Shown in pieces: positions 41,901-49,955 of a stretch of DNA of 64,000 bases. The stretch spans positions 1 to 64,000 of the forward strand of contig NZ_CACRUY010000003.1 of NCBI RefSeq assembly GCF_902652685.1. Direction: 5' to 3'. The notes below the pieces were generated by a model, which worked only from the letters and a program-made list of their open reading frames with translations, did not search any database and was not told the origin of the DNA. This DNA comes from Mycobacterium sp. Marseille-P9652. Lineage in GTDB: Bacteria > Actinomycetota > Actinomycetes > Mycobacteriales > Mycobacteriaceae. A program made the position numbers and the translations under genes. How positions within the stretch are numbered: position 1 is the first letter of the stretch; the number at the start of each line of letters is the position of its first letter.

Positions 41901-43804
41901 GCGCGACCGTCGCCGGCCTGGCGCTCGCACGCCGGGCGCCGCTGCGTCAGGCGGTGTCCGACGGCGTCGCCATCGCAGTCGCCGCCGTTCCCGAGGGCCT
42001 GCCGCTGGTGGCCACGCTGGCGCAGCTGGCCGCCGCGCAGCGCCTGTCCCAGCGCGGGGCGCTGGTCCGCACGCCCCGCGCGGTCGAGGCCCTGGGCCGC
42101 GTCGAGACGGTGTGCTTCGACAAGACCGGCACGCTCACCGAGAACCGGCTGCGCGTGGTGCGCAGCGTGCCGTACGGGACCCCGCCCGAGGGGCCCTTCC
42201 CCGACCTGACCGACCCGCGGGCCGCCGAGGTGCTGATGGCCGCGGCCCGCAGCAGCACCCAGCCGCACAACGGAGGCGGGCACGCCCACGCCACCGACGA
42301 GGCGATCCTCACGGGCGCCAGTTCCCTTGACAAACAAGCTCTTTCGAATTGGACCGTGCTCGCCGAGGTGCCGTTCGAGTCCAGCCGCGGGTATTCCGCG
42401 TCGGTCGGCGTCCTCGCGGCCGACGGCGGACCGATGCTGGTGGTGAAGGGCGCCCCCGAGGAGATCCTGCCGCGCTGCCGGTTCGACGATTCGGACGCCG
42501 ACCACAACGCCGAGTCCGAGGCCCTCGTGCTGCGGCTGGCGGAGCAGGGCCTGCGTGTGCTGGCGGTGGCGCAGCGCCGCTGGGAGCACGGGACCAGCGA
42601 GGAGGACACCGACACCGACGCCGTCGACGCCGCCGCCCACGACCTCGACCTGATCGGCTACGTCGGCCTGGCCGACACCGCCCGCGCGTCGGCGCGACCC
42701 CTCATCGAGGCGCTCGTCGAGGCCGGCCGCCGGGTCGTCCTGATCACCGGCGACCACCCCGTGACCGCGCGGGCCATCGCCCGTCAGCTCGGCCTGCCCG
42801 CCGACGCGCGGGAGATCACCGGCGCCGAGCTCACCGCCCTGGACGAGGACGAACGCGCCAAGGTCGCTGCCCGCGTGCAGGTGTTCTCGCGCGTCAGCCC
42901 CGAGCAGAAGGTGCAGATCGTCTCGGCGCTGCAGGCCTGCGGCCAGGTGACCGCGATGGTCGGCGACGGGGCCAACGACGCCGCCGCGATCCGGATGGCC
43001 GACGTGGGCATCGGGGTGAGCGGGCGCGGCTCGTCGGCCGCCCGGGGAGCCGCCGACATCGTGCTCACCGAGGACGATTTGGGCGTACTGCTCGACGCGC
43101 TGGTCGAGGGCCGCGGGATGTGGGGCGGCGTCCGCGACGCCGTCGGAATCCTGGTGGGCGGCAACGTCGGCGAGGTGCTGTTCACGATCATCGGGACCGC
43201 CCTGGGCACCGGCCGGGCGCCGGTGGGTACCCGGCAGCTCCTGCTGGTGAACCTCCTCACCGACATGTTCCCCGCGCTCGCGGTCGCGGTCACGCCGCAG
43301 TACCAGCGGCCCGACGAGGACGGTGACGGCGCCGACCGCGACGCCGAAGAGTTGGAGCGCGCCTTCCAGATGGCGACGCTGGGCGGACCGGCGCCGTCCC
43401 TCGACGCGCCGCTGATGCGCCAGATCGTCACCCGCGGCGCGGTAACAGCCGCCGGCGCGACGGCGGCCTGGGCCATCGGTCGCTGGACGCCGGGCACCGA
43501 ACGTCGCACCAGCACAATGGGATTGACGGCCCTGGTCACCACCCAGCTGGCGCAGACGCTGCTGACGCGACGGCACAGCCCGCTGGTGCTTGGCACGGCG
43601 CTGGGCAGCGCGGGCGTGCTCGTCGCGATCGTCCAGACGCCGGGCGTCAGCCACTTCTTCGGCTGCACCCCGCTGGGTCCGGTGGCCTGGACCGGTGTCA
43701 TCGGCGCCACCGCGGGTGCCACCGCCGTCTCGGTGCTGGCGCCCAATTGGCTGGCCAGCAGGGTCGCGGCGCTGGAGCCTGCCGAAGGGGACCGAAGCCG
43801 CTAG
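38966..43804 (+). CDS. ctpI: Giant P-type cation-transporting ATPase CtpI
   Basis: A 1612-residue P-type ATPase, about twice the usual length. The C-terminal half is complete: ESLLTGES (actuator), AAVPEGLPL (membrane, PEGL), phosphorylation site FDKTGTLTEN with Asp near residue 1052, KGAPEE (nucleotide domain), ITGDHP and GDGANDAAAI (hinge). The N-terminal half looks like a decayed copy: VIDGAALRGDNR (Asp about residue 426) aligns with the phosphorylation loop, and AIADVGVALDDP with the hinge. GTG 38966 agrees with M. tuberculosis CtpI (Rv0107c), which begins KIPGV; GTG 38957 is an alternative. Transported ion unknown. Its stop shares CTAG with the convergent ligase stop. Confidence 0.93.
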   Translation: MKIPGVTSVVAGVAGGAALLVRAGVSTAAGAAGAVQELTSPVAELAGPVVQSMASTTGRAIGIGGAAARPAGGVTPPVRWQSGRRVHLDLDPLLPFPGWVEHAPALEEPVRRIPGIASAHVEGALGRLVVEFDGDADEDAVLDEVRDTVCRVAADLTLVVPKSTTRSAPFADPGNPLAILVPLSAAAMDAAAIGAAVTGWLGRLPVAPRSARAAAALLNHQPRVVAVLESRLGRVGTDIALSASTAVANGLTQAVGTPLLDLAQRSLQVSEAAAHRQRWREREPELASPKRPQAPVVPVISSAGPKSHAPRHNWAAAAAGEVSHVVVGGAIDAAIDTAKGSMAGPVEEYTDQAANASLVAAAGALLAGGGTEDAAGALLAGVPRAAHVGRQSFAAVLGRGLANAGQLILDPGALRRLDRVKVIVIDGAALRGDNRAVLQARGEVPGWDEDRVYEVADALLHGEEAPEPDPDELPATGARLRWIRAQGPSAAPAQGLEHADLIVDGERVGSVDVGWEVDPFAIPLLQTAHRTGARVVLRHVAGTQDLTASVAVSHPAGTPLLTLVRDLRTDRGPVLLITALHRDFASTDTLAALAIADVGVALDDPQAATPWTADIITGTDLAAAVRILSALPVAREATESAVRLAKGGSTLAGLLLVTGDPRTASPFAVQRWLNPVNAAAAAALMQGSFAATRVLRQADPTPQPLTAWHALDPEIVYSRLASRTRPLTVEAGTAPWRQLLDDLSYNPVVAPLRGPASRLGRLLAATRAELADPLTPILAVGAAASAITGSTVDAVLVAGVMTANALAGGVQRLRAEAAIAELFAEQDQLARRVVLPTVATARRRLDAGRTAERTVTVSAKSLRPGDIIDLAAPEVVPADARLLVAEDLEVDESLLTGESLPVDKQVDPVAVADSDRASMLFEGSTIVAGHARAIVVATGAGTQAHRAMSAIADVESAAGVQARLRELTSKVLPLTLAGGATVAGLALARRAPLRQAVSDGVAIAVAAVPEGLPLVATLAQLAAAQRLSQRGALVRTPRAVEALGRVETVCFDKTGTLTENRLRVVRSVPYGTPPEGPFPDLTDPRAAEVLMAAARSSTQPHNGGGHAHATDEAILTGASSLDKQALSNWTVLAEVPFESSRGYSASVGVLAADGGPMLVVKGAPEEILPRCRFDDSDADHNAESEALVLRLAEQGLRVLAVAQRRWEHGTSEEDTDTDAVDAAAHDLDLIGYVGLADTARASARPLIEALVEAGRRVVLITGDHPVTARAIARQLGLPADAREITGAELTALDEDERAKVAARVQVFSRVSPEQKVQIVSALQACGQVTAMVGDGANDAAAIRMADVGIGVSGRGSSAARGAADIVLTEDDLGVLLDALVEGRGMWGGVRDAVGILVGGNVGEVLFTIIGTALGTGRAPVGTRQLLLVNLLTDMFPALAVAVTPQYQRPDEDGDGADRDAEELERAFQMATLGGPAPSLDAPLMRQIVTRGAVTAAGATAAWAIGRWTPGTERRTSTMGLTALVTTQLAQTLLTRRHSPLVLGTALGSAGVLVAIVQTPGVSHFFGCTPLGPVAWTGVIGATAGATAVSVLAPNWLASRVAALEPAEGDRSR

Positions 43805-45378
43805 CCGCTCAACTCCCTGCGGACGACCTTGCCTGCGGGATTGCGCGGGATCACGTCCACGATGTTGATGTCGCGGGGCTGCTCGAAGCGAGAAACCCTG
43901 TCCTTCAGGTAATCCCGGAGGGCGTGCGCGTCGACGTCGGCACCGGGCTGCAGCACGACGAACGCGGCCAGCCGGTGCCCGAACCGCTCGTCGGGGACGC
44001 CGATGACCGCGTTGTCGGCGACGCTCGGATGTTCGGCGAGCGCGTTCTCCACCGCGCGGGGGTAGACGTTCTCGCCGCCGGAGATGATCATGTCGTCCTC
44101 GCGGCCGACGATGTACAGCCGGCCCTCGTTGTCGAGGTAGCCCATGTCCCCGGTGCTGGTCATGCCGTCCACGACGGCCTTGGCCTCCGCCACTCCCGAG
44201 CCGCCCGTGTAGCCCTCGCCGGCCAGCTCGCCGCCGACGAAGATGCGGCCGGTGACGCGCGATCCCACGGGGCGGCCCTTCTTGTCGAAGATGCGCACCG
44301 GGCAGCCGGCGACCGGCTTGCCGACGGTCTCCGGGGCGTCGCGCAGGTCGGCGGGGGTCGCCAGCGCCCCGATGCCCACCTCGGTGGAGCCGTAGCCGTT
44401 GTAGAGGATCTCGCCGTAGGCGTCCATGAATCGCTGGCCGAGCCCGGGGTCCAGCCGGTCGCCGCTGGACAGCACCACCCGCAGATACGGCACCGGGTTC
44501 CTGGCGCGGACGCGTCGTGGCAGGTCGAGGATGCGCGCCAGCACGACCGGCACCGCGGTGAAGGCGTCGGCGCGATGCAGCGAGGCTTGCGCCAGCGCCG
44601 CCTCGGCCTCGAAGTGCCGCTGGGTGAGCACGGTGCCGCCGAGGGCGATCGTCATCATGAGCATGCCGAGGCCGAGTCCGTGAAACATCGGCATCGCCAC
44701 CGAGATCCGCGAGCCGGTGTGCAGGCCGGTGCGGTCGAGGATCGTCACCCAGACGCCGACCGCCGACCGCAGCTGCGGCTTGCGCGGAACGCCCTTGGGC
44801 TTGCCGGTGGTGCCCGACGTGAGCAGGATGATCCGGCCCGGCCGGGCCACCTTCGGTCGCGGCCCGGCCTCGTAGGCGGTCACCGTCGCGGGGTCGACGA
44901 CGAGCACCGACTCATCCGCGGCCCGCACTCGGTCCGAGAACTCCTCGTCGGCGACGACGGCGGTGATCCCGTGCGAGCTCAGCGCGGATGCCAGCGCGTC
45001 GGTGCGGAAGTCGGTGTTGACCAGCACGACGTCGGCGCCCACCAGCGCGGCGGCAAAGACGCCCTCGATGAAGCCGCGCCCGTTGCGGCACATGACGCCC
45101 ACCGCCTGGCCGGGCCCGATGCGGGCGTGGGAGAGCTCACGGCCGAGGGACTCGGTCTCCTCGCGCAGCTCGCGGTACGTGAGGACGCCGTCGTCGTCCA
45201 CGATCGCGGCCCGGCCCGGCCACCGGGCCGCCGTGACGGCCAGCAGGGTGTAGGGGTTGGTGCCGCCCCGGCGTGCCTCGCGCAGCAGCCGGAACACCGC
45301 GCCCGGCGGCAGCGGGCCCAGCAGGCCCGAGCGCACGAGCGCCCGCGCCGCGGTGGCGACCACGCCCTCGCCCGTCAT
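43801..45378 (-). CDS. Long-chain acyl-CoA synthetase (FadD-type)
   Basis: A 525-residue ANL ligase. The AMP loop is ILLTSGTTGKPKGVPR (about residue 186), followed by YNGYGSTEVG, TGDMGYLDNEGRLYIVGREDDMIISGGENVYP and PRNPAGKVVRREL with the catalytic Lys. It resembles mycobacterial FadD12-type ligases, but I do not assign a symbol. ATG 45378 overlaps the upstream SDR stop (TGATG), so the two genes are coupled. Its TAG stop and that of ctpI are formed by the same CTAG on opposite strands. The pathway is unknown; it probably activates a fatty or steroid-type acid. Confidence 0.85.
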   Translation of the reverse strand: MTGEGVVATAARALVRSGLLGPLPPGAVFRLLREARRGGTNPYTLLAVTAARWPGRAAIVDDDGVLTYRELREETESLGRELSHARIGPGQAVGVMCRNGRGFIEGVFAAALVGADVVLVNTDFRTDALASALSSHGITAVVADEEFSDRVRAADESVLVVDPATVTAYEAGPRPKVARPGRIILLTSGTTGKPKGVPRKPQLRSAVGVWVTILDRTGLHTGSRISVAMPMFHGLGLGMLMMTIALGGTVLTQRHFEAEAALAQASLHRADAFTAVPVVLARILDLPRRVRARNPVPYLRVVLSSGDRLDPGLGQRFMDAYGEILYNGYGSTEVGIGALATPADLRDAPETVGKPVAGCPVRIFDKKGRPVGSRVTGRIFVGGELAGEGYTGGSGVAEAKAVVDGMTSTGDMGYLDNEGRLYIVGREDDMIISGGENVYPRAVENALAEHPSVADNAVIGVPDERFGHRLAAFVVLQPGADVDAHALRDYLKDRVSRFEQPRDINIVDVIPRNPAGKVVRRELSG

Positions 45379-46364
45379 GCCGTCACCTCCCGGGACTGCG
45401 ACTCGGCGAAGAACCGGCGGTACCACAGCCGGGCCGCGACGTCGGCGGGCCCGGCCAGCAGCACCGAGGCGATCTCGGCGGGCCACACCCAGGGCGGCTC
45501 GTTGGTGCGGGGCCGTTCGATGATCGCCTTGGCGATCGCGTCGGCCGCTTCGTCGGGGGTCATGCCCGGAAGCCGGCCGAGCAGCGGTGTGGGTTCGATC
45601 ATCCGGGTGCGGACGAGCGCGAAGTACACGGAGGTGACGTGCACGCCGTCGGCGTGCAGTTCGGGTGCGACGCTGCGCAGCCAGCGATCGAAGGCGGCCT
45701 TCGACGCCTGATAGGCCCCCCACTGGGGCCCGGGCACGAGCCGAGCGCCGACGCTCGAGACGTTGACGATGTGCCCGCTGCCGCGCTCCCGCATGGCCGG
45801 CAGCAGGCCGAGCAGCAGCCAGATCGGCCCGAGGTAGTTGACGGCGATGGTGCGCTCGAAGTCGTGCGGCCGGTCGTATTGGTGGTGCAGCGAGCGGCGC
45901 AACGACTTGCCCGCATTGCTGACGACGATGTCGACCGCGCCATGGGTGTCGGTGATCCGCTTGGTCAGGTCGGCGATGGCGGCTTCGTCGGTGAGGTCGG
46001 TCGGATACGCCTCCGCCCGACCGCCGCCCGCGTTGATCGAAGCGGCGAGGTCGTCGAGCCGGTCCGCCGACCGCGCCACCAGCAGCACCGTCGCCCCCCC
46101 GGCGGCCAGCCGCCGGGCGGTCGCCTCGCCTATGCCATAGGAGGCGCCGGTGACCAGGGCGACGCTGCCCGCGACGGCGGCACGCAACCTCTCGGGGTCC
46201 GAAACCCTTGCCGGGTTGGCCAATCGGTCGGTCACCCTGGTGAGGAACTGCGCTAAAACGTCCAACTTCGCCGCATCCGCTCGCGTGTCGAGACCCCTCT
46301 GACGGGAAGGCCGTGGCTTGACCCCTACCTCGCACTCAATAGAACTAGCAGACCACACCGCCAT
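45375..46364 (-). CDS. SDR-family oxidoreductase coupled to an acyl-CoA ligase
   Basis: An SDR of up to 329 residues with TGASYGIGEATARRL, SNAGKSL, VNVSSVGARL and YQASKAA (Tyr-Lys), plus a C-terminal region WVWPAEIASVLLAGPADVAARLWYRRFF typical of mycobacterial membrane-associated SDRs. The homologous part begins around ADAAKLDVLAQFLTRV, so the true start may lie within the first 30-35 codons of the frame opened by ATG 46364; I cannot identify it. Co-expression with the ligase is likely. Confidence 0.75.
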   Translation of the reverse strand: MAVWSASSIECEVGVKPRPSRQRGLDTRADAAKLDVLAQFLTRVTDRLANPARVSDPERLRAAVAGSVALVTGASYGIGEATARRLAAGGATVLLVARSADRLDDLAASINAGGGRAEAYPTDLTDEAAIADLTKRITDTHGAVDIVVSNAGKSLRRSLHHQYDRPHDFERTIAVNYLGPIWLLLGLLPAMRERGSGHIVNVSSVGARLVPGPQWGAYQASKAAFDRWLRSVAPELHADGVHVTSVYFALVRTRMIEPTPLLGRLPGMTPDEAADAIAKAIIERPRTNEPPWVWPAEIASVLLAGPADVAARLWYRRFFAESQSREVTA

Positions 46365-46508
46365 CCCGGCCCGAGCCGCGACCCGCCCTTAAGGCCGTCG
46401 ACCTTCGGGGGTTTGGCTCCCGCGCCCGAGACCGCATCTGGCACACGCGAATCCGGCGGTCGAACCCCCGGACCGGGCCGAGCCGAGCGCAGTGCGGCGG
46501 AATTTACG

Positions 46509-46548
46509 GCCGCTTAAAAAATTTAACTAATTTGGTGGTTTAAGCGGC
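46509..46548. promoter_or_regulatory. 10-bp perfect inverted repeat upstream of the cutinase gene
   Basis: GCCGCTTAAA (46509-46518) and TTTAAGCGGC (46539-46548) are perfect inverted copies separated by 20 AT-rich bases. They lie 24 bp before the start codon of the secreted cutinase in an otherwise GC-rich 208-bp gap. This could be an operator or a hairpin in the leader. Confidence 0.45.
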
Positions 46549-46572
46549 GGGCCGGTTGGGCACTTTTGCGCC

Positions 46573-47310
46573 ATGATCGCACGTCATGCCCTAAAGTCCC
46601 TCGTCCCCGCGGCGGTGGCCGCGACGGCCCTTGGCGGGTCCGTCGTCGCCCCCGCCACGTCCGCCCTCCCCTCCGCACAGGCCCAACCGTGTCCCGACGT
46701 CCAGGTGGTGTTCGCACGCGGCACCGGCGAGGCTCCCGGCGTCGGCCCGACCGGGCAGGCGTTCGTGGATGGCCTACGTTCGCGCGTCGGCGGTCGCTCG
46801 TTGGACGTGTACCCGGTGAACTACCCCGCCAGCAACGAGTGGGACACCGGCCTCGACGGCATCCGCGATGCGGGCGCCCACGTCGTGTCGATGGCGCACG
46901 ACTGCCCCAACACCAAGATGGTGCTCGGGGGCTACTCCCAGGGCGCGGCTGTCGTCGGCTTCGTCACGTCGGCCACCGTCCCCGACGGGGTGGACCCGGC
47001 CACCGTGCCGAAGCCGCTGGACCCCGCCGTCGCCGACCATGTTTCGTCGGTGGTGCTGTTCGGGACGCCCAACGTCCGGGCGATGAACTTCCTCGGCGAG
47101 CCGCCCCTCGCGATCGGGCCGCTTTACCAAGCCAAGACCATCAAGGTCTGCGCACCGGAAGACCCGGTGTGTTCCGACGGGATGAACTTCGCCGCGCACG
47201 ACACCTACGCCTCCGACGGAACGATGATCGACAAGGGCGTCGCCTTCGCAGCCAGCCGCCTCGGCACGGGCGGTGCCACGACGGTCGGCGCGCCAGGCTT
47301 CGGCGAGTGA
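46573..47310 (+). CDS. Secreted cutinase-family serine esterase
   Basis: A 245-residue exported hydrolase of the cutinase/Culp family. A signal peptide (about residues 1-37) ends near PSAQAQP, and the mature protein begins CPDVQVVFARGTGE. The nucleophile Ser is in LGGYSQGAAV, the acid is in PEDPVCSDG and the His is in FAAHDTYASDG; Cys pairs are as in cutinases. Mycobacterial relatives (CFP21, Culp proteins) are esterases or lipases in culture filtrate or cell wall. The start is ATG 46573, and a terminator hairpin follows at 47351. Confidence 0.92.
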   Translation: MIARHALKSLVPAAVAATALGGSVVAPATSALPSAQAQPCPDVQVVFARGTGEAPGVGPTGQAFVDGLRSRVGGRSLDVYPVNYPASNEWDTGLDGIRDAGAHVVSMAHDCPNTKMVLGGYSQGAAVVGFVTSATVPDGVDPATVPKPLDPAVADHVSSVVLFGTPNVRAMNFLGEPPLAIGPLYQAKTIKVCAPEDPVCSDGMNFAAHDTYASDGTMIDKGVAFAASRLGTGGATTVGAPGFGE

Positions 47311-47350
47311 TCCGCTGAGGCACGTGCGGCAAGGGCGCCGCGCGGCTTGG

Positions 47351-47379
47351 AGGTCCCCACATGTCGCGTGTGGGGACCT
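47351..47379. terminator. Strong hairpin terminator
   Basis: AGGTCCCCACA (47351-47361) pairs perfectly with TGTGGGGACCT (47369-47379) across a seven-base loop, between the cutinase gene and the convergent LuxC-like gene. No T tract is seen. Confidence 0.75.
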
Positions 47380-47404
47380 TCCCTTCGGACGGACGACGGC
47401 GGCG

Positions 47405-48766
47405 TCAGTCCCCGATGAAGCCCTTGTTGCGCATCAGGGCGTCGGCCAGGAACCCGTCGTGTGGGATCCGCGGCGCCGCGTAGTAGGTCGGGTGGCGGCC
47501 GCGGTAGACGTTGCCGACGGTCGGTTCGGCGAGCAGGCCGTCGATCAGGTCGTCGTCCCCGGTGATCGCGGTGACGACGAGCGAATGCCGCAGTGGCGCA
47601 AGGCCCGCGGCGCGCGACCATGACGACACCCACACGCACGGAAACGGCAGCTCGGTGTTGAGCCTGTCCGGATCGGGGTCTGCCAGTAGGTGCACGGCGG
47701 GGCGCAGCGCGGCGCGGCCGTCACCGAGGTCCGCGACCACCTGGTCGGCGCCGAGCAGCGCGGTCGCGCCCGCGGCCCTGGCCGCGAGGTGGCCCGCCAG
47801 CGCCTTCGCCTTCTCGAGCGGCTGGGTGGGCAGGACGGCCCGCTCGTCGTCGGTCGGGAGTGGCGGGATGGCCGCCAGTTTGTCGGCGATCGCCCGGGCC
47901 AACGGCGCGGCGTCGCCCTCGTACAGCACGGCGGTGGTGTTGACGCATGCCACCCCGCCGAGGTTGGCGACGGAGTCGACGACGAGGTCGACGTAGTCGC
48001 GCCAGTCGCGGTCGGCGGTGATGCAGATCTTGCTGCGCCCGGGCCCGTTGACGATCACGGCCGGATCGCCGGCGTACTTGTCCACCACGTCCTGGCCGCC
48101 GTAGACCATCGCGAGGTCGGCCGACCGGATGATCTCGTCGGCCCCGTCGTGCGCGGTGGGCAGGTAGACCGCGTCCGCGGGTCCGAAACCCGCTTCGCGC
48201 AGGGCGTGCACCAGCCGGTGCGCGGTCAGGGGCTCGCGGCGCGACGGGCGCACAGCGACGCGGTAGCCCAGCGCCAGCGCCTGCGGCCACAGGCCGTGCA
48301 CGCCTGGGCCGTTGCCCGCCGCGTGCACGGCGAACACCTCCCCGCGCCGGGCCCACACCGCGGCACCCTCGCGGGTTACATCGTCGCGCCGGTCGAACGC
48401 GGCGCCGGCCGGGCGTGCCGCCCGCACCGCGGTGAAGGCGTCACGGACGGCGTCGGCCACCCCGGTTGCCCCCGCCCGCGTCACGGCGACCGGAAGCCCT
48501 GAGATCCGGCTGGTGAGCGCGACGTAGCCGTCGAAGTCCAGCCCGGCGACCACGCCGGTGGCGAAGATCTCGGCAGCCGCCGCCAGGGCCTTCTCCCGCA
48601 CGGGAAACGGCGGCGGGGCCGCCTTGCGCTGCGCGGTGATCGCGCGCGAAACATAAAGCGGCGGAACCAGGCTGATCTCGGCGGCCCGGGCACCTGCGGT
48701 GTCGTGAAGGACTTCGCGGTTGCGGGTGCGGTACTCGCCGCCAACGCCGAGGGCATCGAGCAGCAT
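47405..48766 (-). CDS. LuxC-like acyl reductase (aldehyde dehydrogenase superfamily)
   Basis: A 453-residue protein of the LuxC/acyl-CoA reductase branch of the aldehyde dehydrogenase superfamily. AAGNGPGVHGLWPQALALGYRVAVRPS is the nucleotide-binding part. The probable nucleophile Cys lies in GGVACVNTTAVLYEG, and ALMRNKGFIGD ends the protein. LuxC proteins reduce an enzyme-bound or CoA-bound acyl group to an aldehyde with NADPH. The start ATG 48766 follows directly on the TGA of the LuxE-like gene. No luxA or luxB is nearby, so light emission is not implied. Confidence 0.72.
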   Translation of the reverse strand: MLLDALGVGGEYRTRNREVLHDTAGARAAEISLVPPLYVSRAITAQRKAAPPPFPVREKALAAAAEIFATGVVAGLDFDGYVALTSRISGLPVAVTRAGATGVADAVRDAFTAVRAARPAGAAFDRRDDVTREGAAVWARRGEVFAVHAAGNGPGVHGLWPQALALGYRVAVRPSRREPLTAHRLVHALREAGFGPADAVYLPTAHDGADEIIRSADLAMVYGGQDVVDKYAGDPAVIVNGPGRSKICITADRDWRDYVDLVVDSVANLGGVACVNTTAVLYEGDAAPLARAIADKLAAIPPLPTDDERAVLPTQPLEKAKALAGHLAARAAGATALLGADQVVADLGDGRAALRPAVHLLADPDPDRLNTELPFPCVWVSSWSRAAGLAPLRHSLVVTAITGDDDLIDGLLAEPTVGNVYRGRHPTYYAAPRIPHDGFLADALMRNKGFIGD

Positions 48767-49861
48767 TCAGTACACCCCTTCGATGACGGCCTCCCCCTCG
48801 AACGTGGTCACGGGCCGCACCTCGCTGACGGAGTCGCTGAATTCGCCCGTGTCGCAGGGCATTCGGGTGGCCAGATCGCGCTCGAGGTTGTTGGGGACGA
48901 ACATCCCCCTGCTGATGTGGTTCATCACCACCTGCCCCCGCTCCCCGTAGGGCACCCGTTCGCCCGTGTCGGGGTCGATCACCCAGAACACCACGTAGGG
49001 CGTGCGCGGGTGGAAGACGAACGCACCGTCGTCGCCGACCCGGGTGACGGCCTGCGACAGCACCATCGTGCTGCCGAACGCCATCGTGATCGTGGTGGCG
49101 GGGAAGATGTCGCGCAGCAGGTCCAGGGTGTCGGCGTCCACGTGGGCGCCGCTCAGCAGCACGTAGCGGACCTTGTCGTTCAGCAGGTCCACGATCGCGT
49201 CGTCGCGGGCGAAGGCCTCGATCAGCGGGGGCGTCGTGTGCAGGTTGACGATGTCCTGCGTGCGCAGGACATAAACGGCCTGCTCGACGACGTGAGCGAC
49301 GTAGGCGGACATCTCCGCGGCCGCGTTGCGGGCGGCGAGCTTCTTCACCCAGCGGGGGTCGACGTCGACGGTGTGGAAGGTCGCGCCGAGCCGCTCGGCG
49401 ACGCGGCGGGAGAAGTAGCCGACGCCGTGCGGGCCGCTGGGCATGACGCACAGGAACCCGCGCGCGGGAACGAACCCGCCGGTCGCGAAGTCCTCGGTCT
49501 GCCACTCGATCACCTGCGCGATCCAGTCGGGCATCTGGACGGTTCGCTTGGGCGCGCCCGTGGTGCCGCCGGATTCGAAGATCTGCGGGGCGGGCGGTGG
49601 GGTGCCGTACCCGCAGGGGATGAGGTCCTCGGCCGGCGCGTCGCGCAGTTCGTTGACGAGGTTGGGGAACAGGCGGAGGTCGGCGAACGTGCTGACGTCG
49701 GTCAGCGGATCGAAGTCGAGCGTCCGTGCGGCGCGCAGCCAGAAGGCCGATCCGGTGTCCGGTCCGAAGTGCCAGGCGATCGCGGCGCGCAGGTAGGCCT
49801 CGGCGTCCGCCACGGGCGCCGATCGCGGGACGTCCAACAGCGAGAAATCGATATCGGCCAC
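48767..49861 (-). CDS. LuxE/PaaK-like acyl-activating enzyme
   Basis: A 364-residue short adenylating enzyme resembling LuxE (acyl-protein synthetase) and the core of phenylacetate-CoA ligases. IFESGGTTGAPKRTVQMP is the AMP-binding loop and FGSTMVLSQAV the second motif; the C-terminal lid domain is reduced or missing. It likely activates a fatty or isoprenoid acid and hands it to the LuxC-like reductase next to it. The start is GTG 49861. It follows the MpaB-like gene after 94 bp on the same strand. Confidence 0.72.
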   Translation of the reverse strand: MADIDFSLLDVPRSAPVADAEAYLRAAIAWHFGPDTGSAFWLRAARTLDFDPLTDVSTFADLRLFPNLVNELRDAPAEDLIPCGYGTPPPAPQIFESGGTTGAPKRTVQMPDWIAQVIEWQTEDFATGGFVPARGFLCVMPSGPHGVGYFSRRVAERLGATFHTVDVDPRWVKKLAARNAAAEMSAYVAHVVEQAVYVLRTQDIVNLHTTPPLIEAFARDDAIVDLLNDKVRYVLLSGAHVDADTLDLLRDIFPATTITMAFGSTMVLSQAVTRVGDDGAFVFHPRTPYVVFWVIDPDTGERVPYGERGQVVMNHISRGMFVPNNLERDLATRMPCDTGEFSDSVSEVRPVTTFEGEAVIEGVY

Positions 49862-49955
49862 GCCGTCGATCCTGTCTCATTCGCACCGACCGGCCAAGCG
49901 CGGCCCGCCCGATGTGCTTATTTCACAATGAGTTTCGCGGCCGTCCACGCGCCGT

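Noticed and set aside
38921-43654. A 1577-codon open frame antisense to ctpI
   Set aside because: It reads as Arg/Gly/His/Pro-rich low-complexity sequence with no domains, a typical mirror frame of a long high-GC gene.
47405-49861. Bioluminescence (lux) operon
   Set aside because: LuxC- and LuxE-like genes are present but no luciferase luxA/luxB or luxD lies nearby; the LLM-class enzyme at 17303 is of the F420/reductase type and in another operon.
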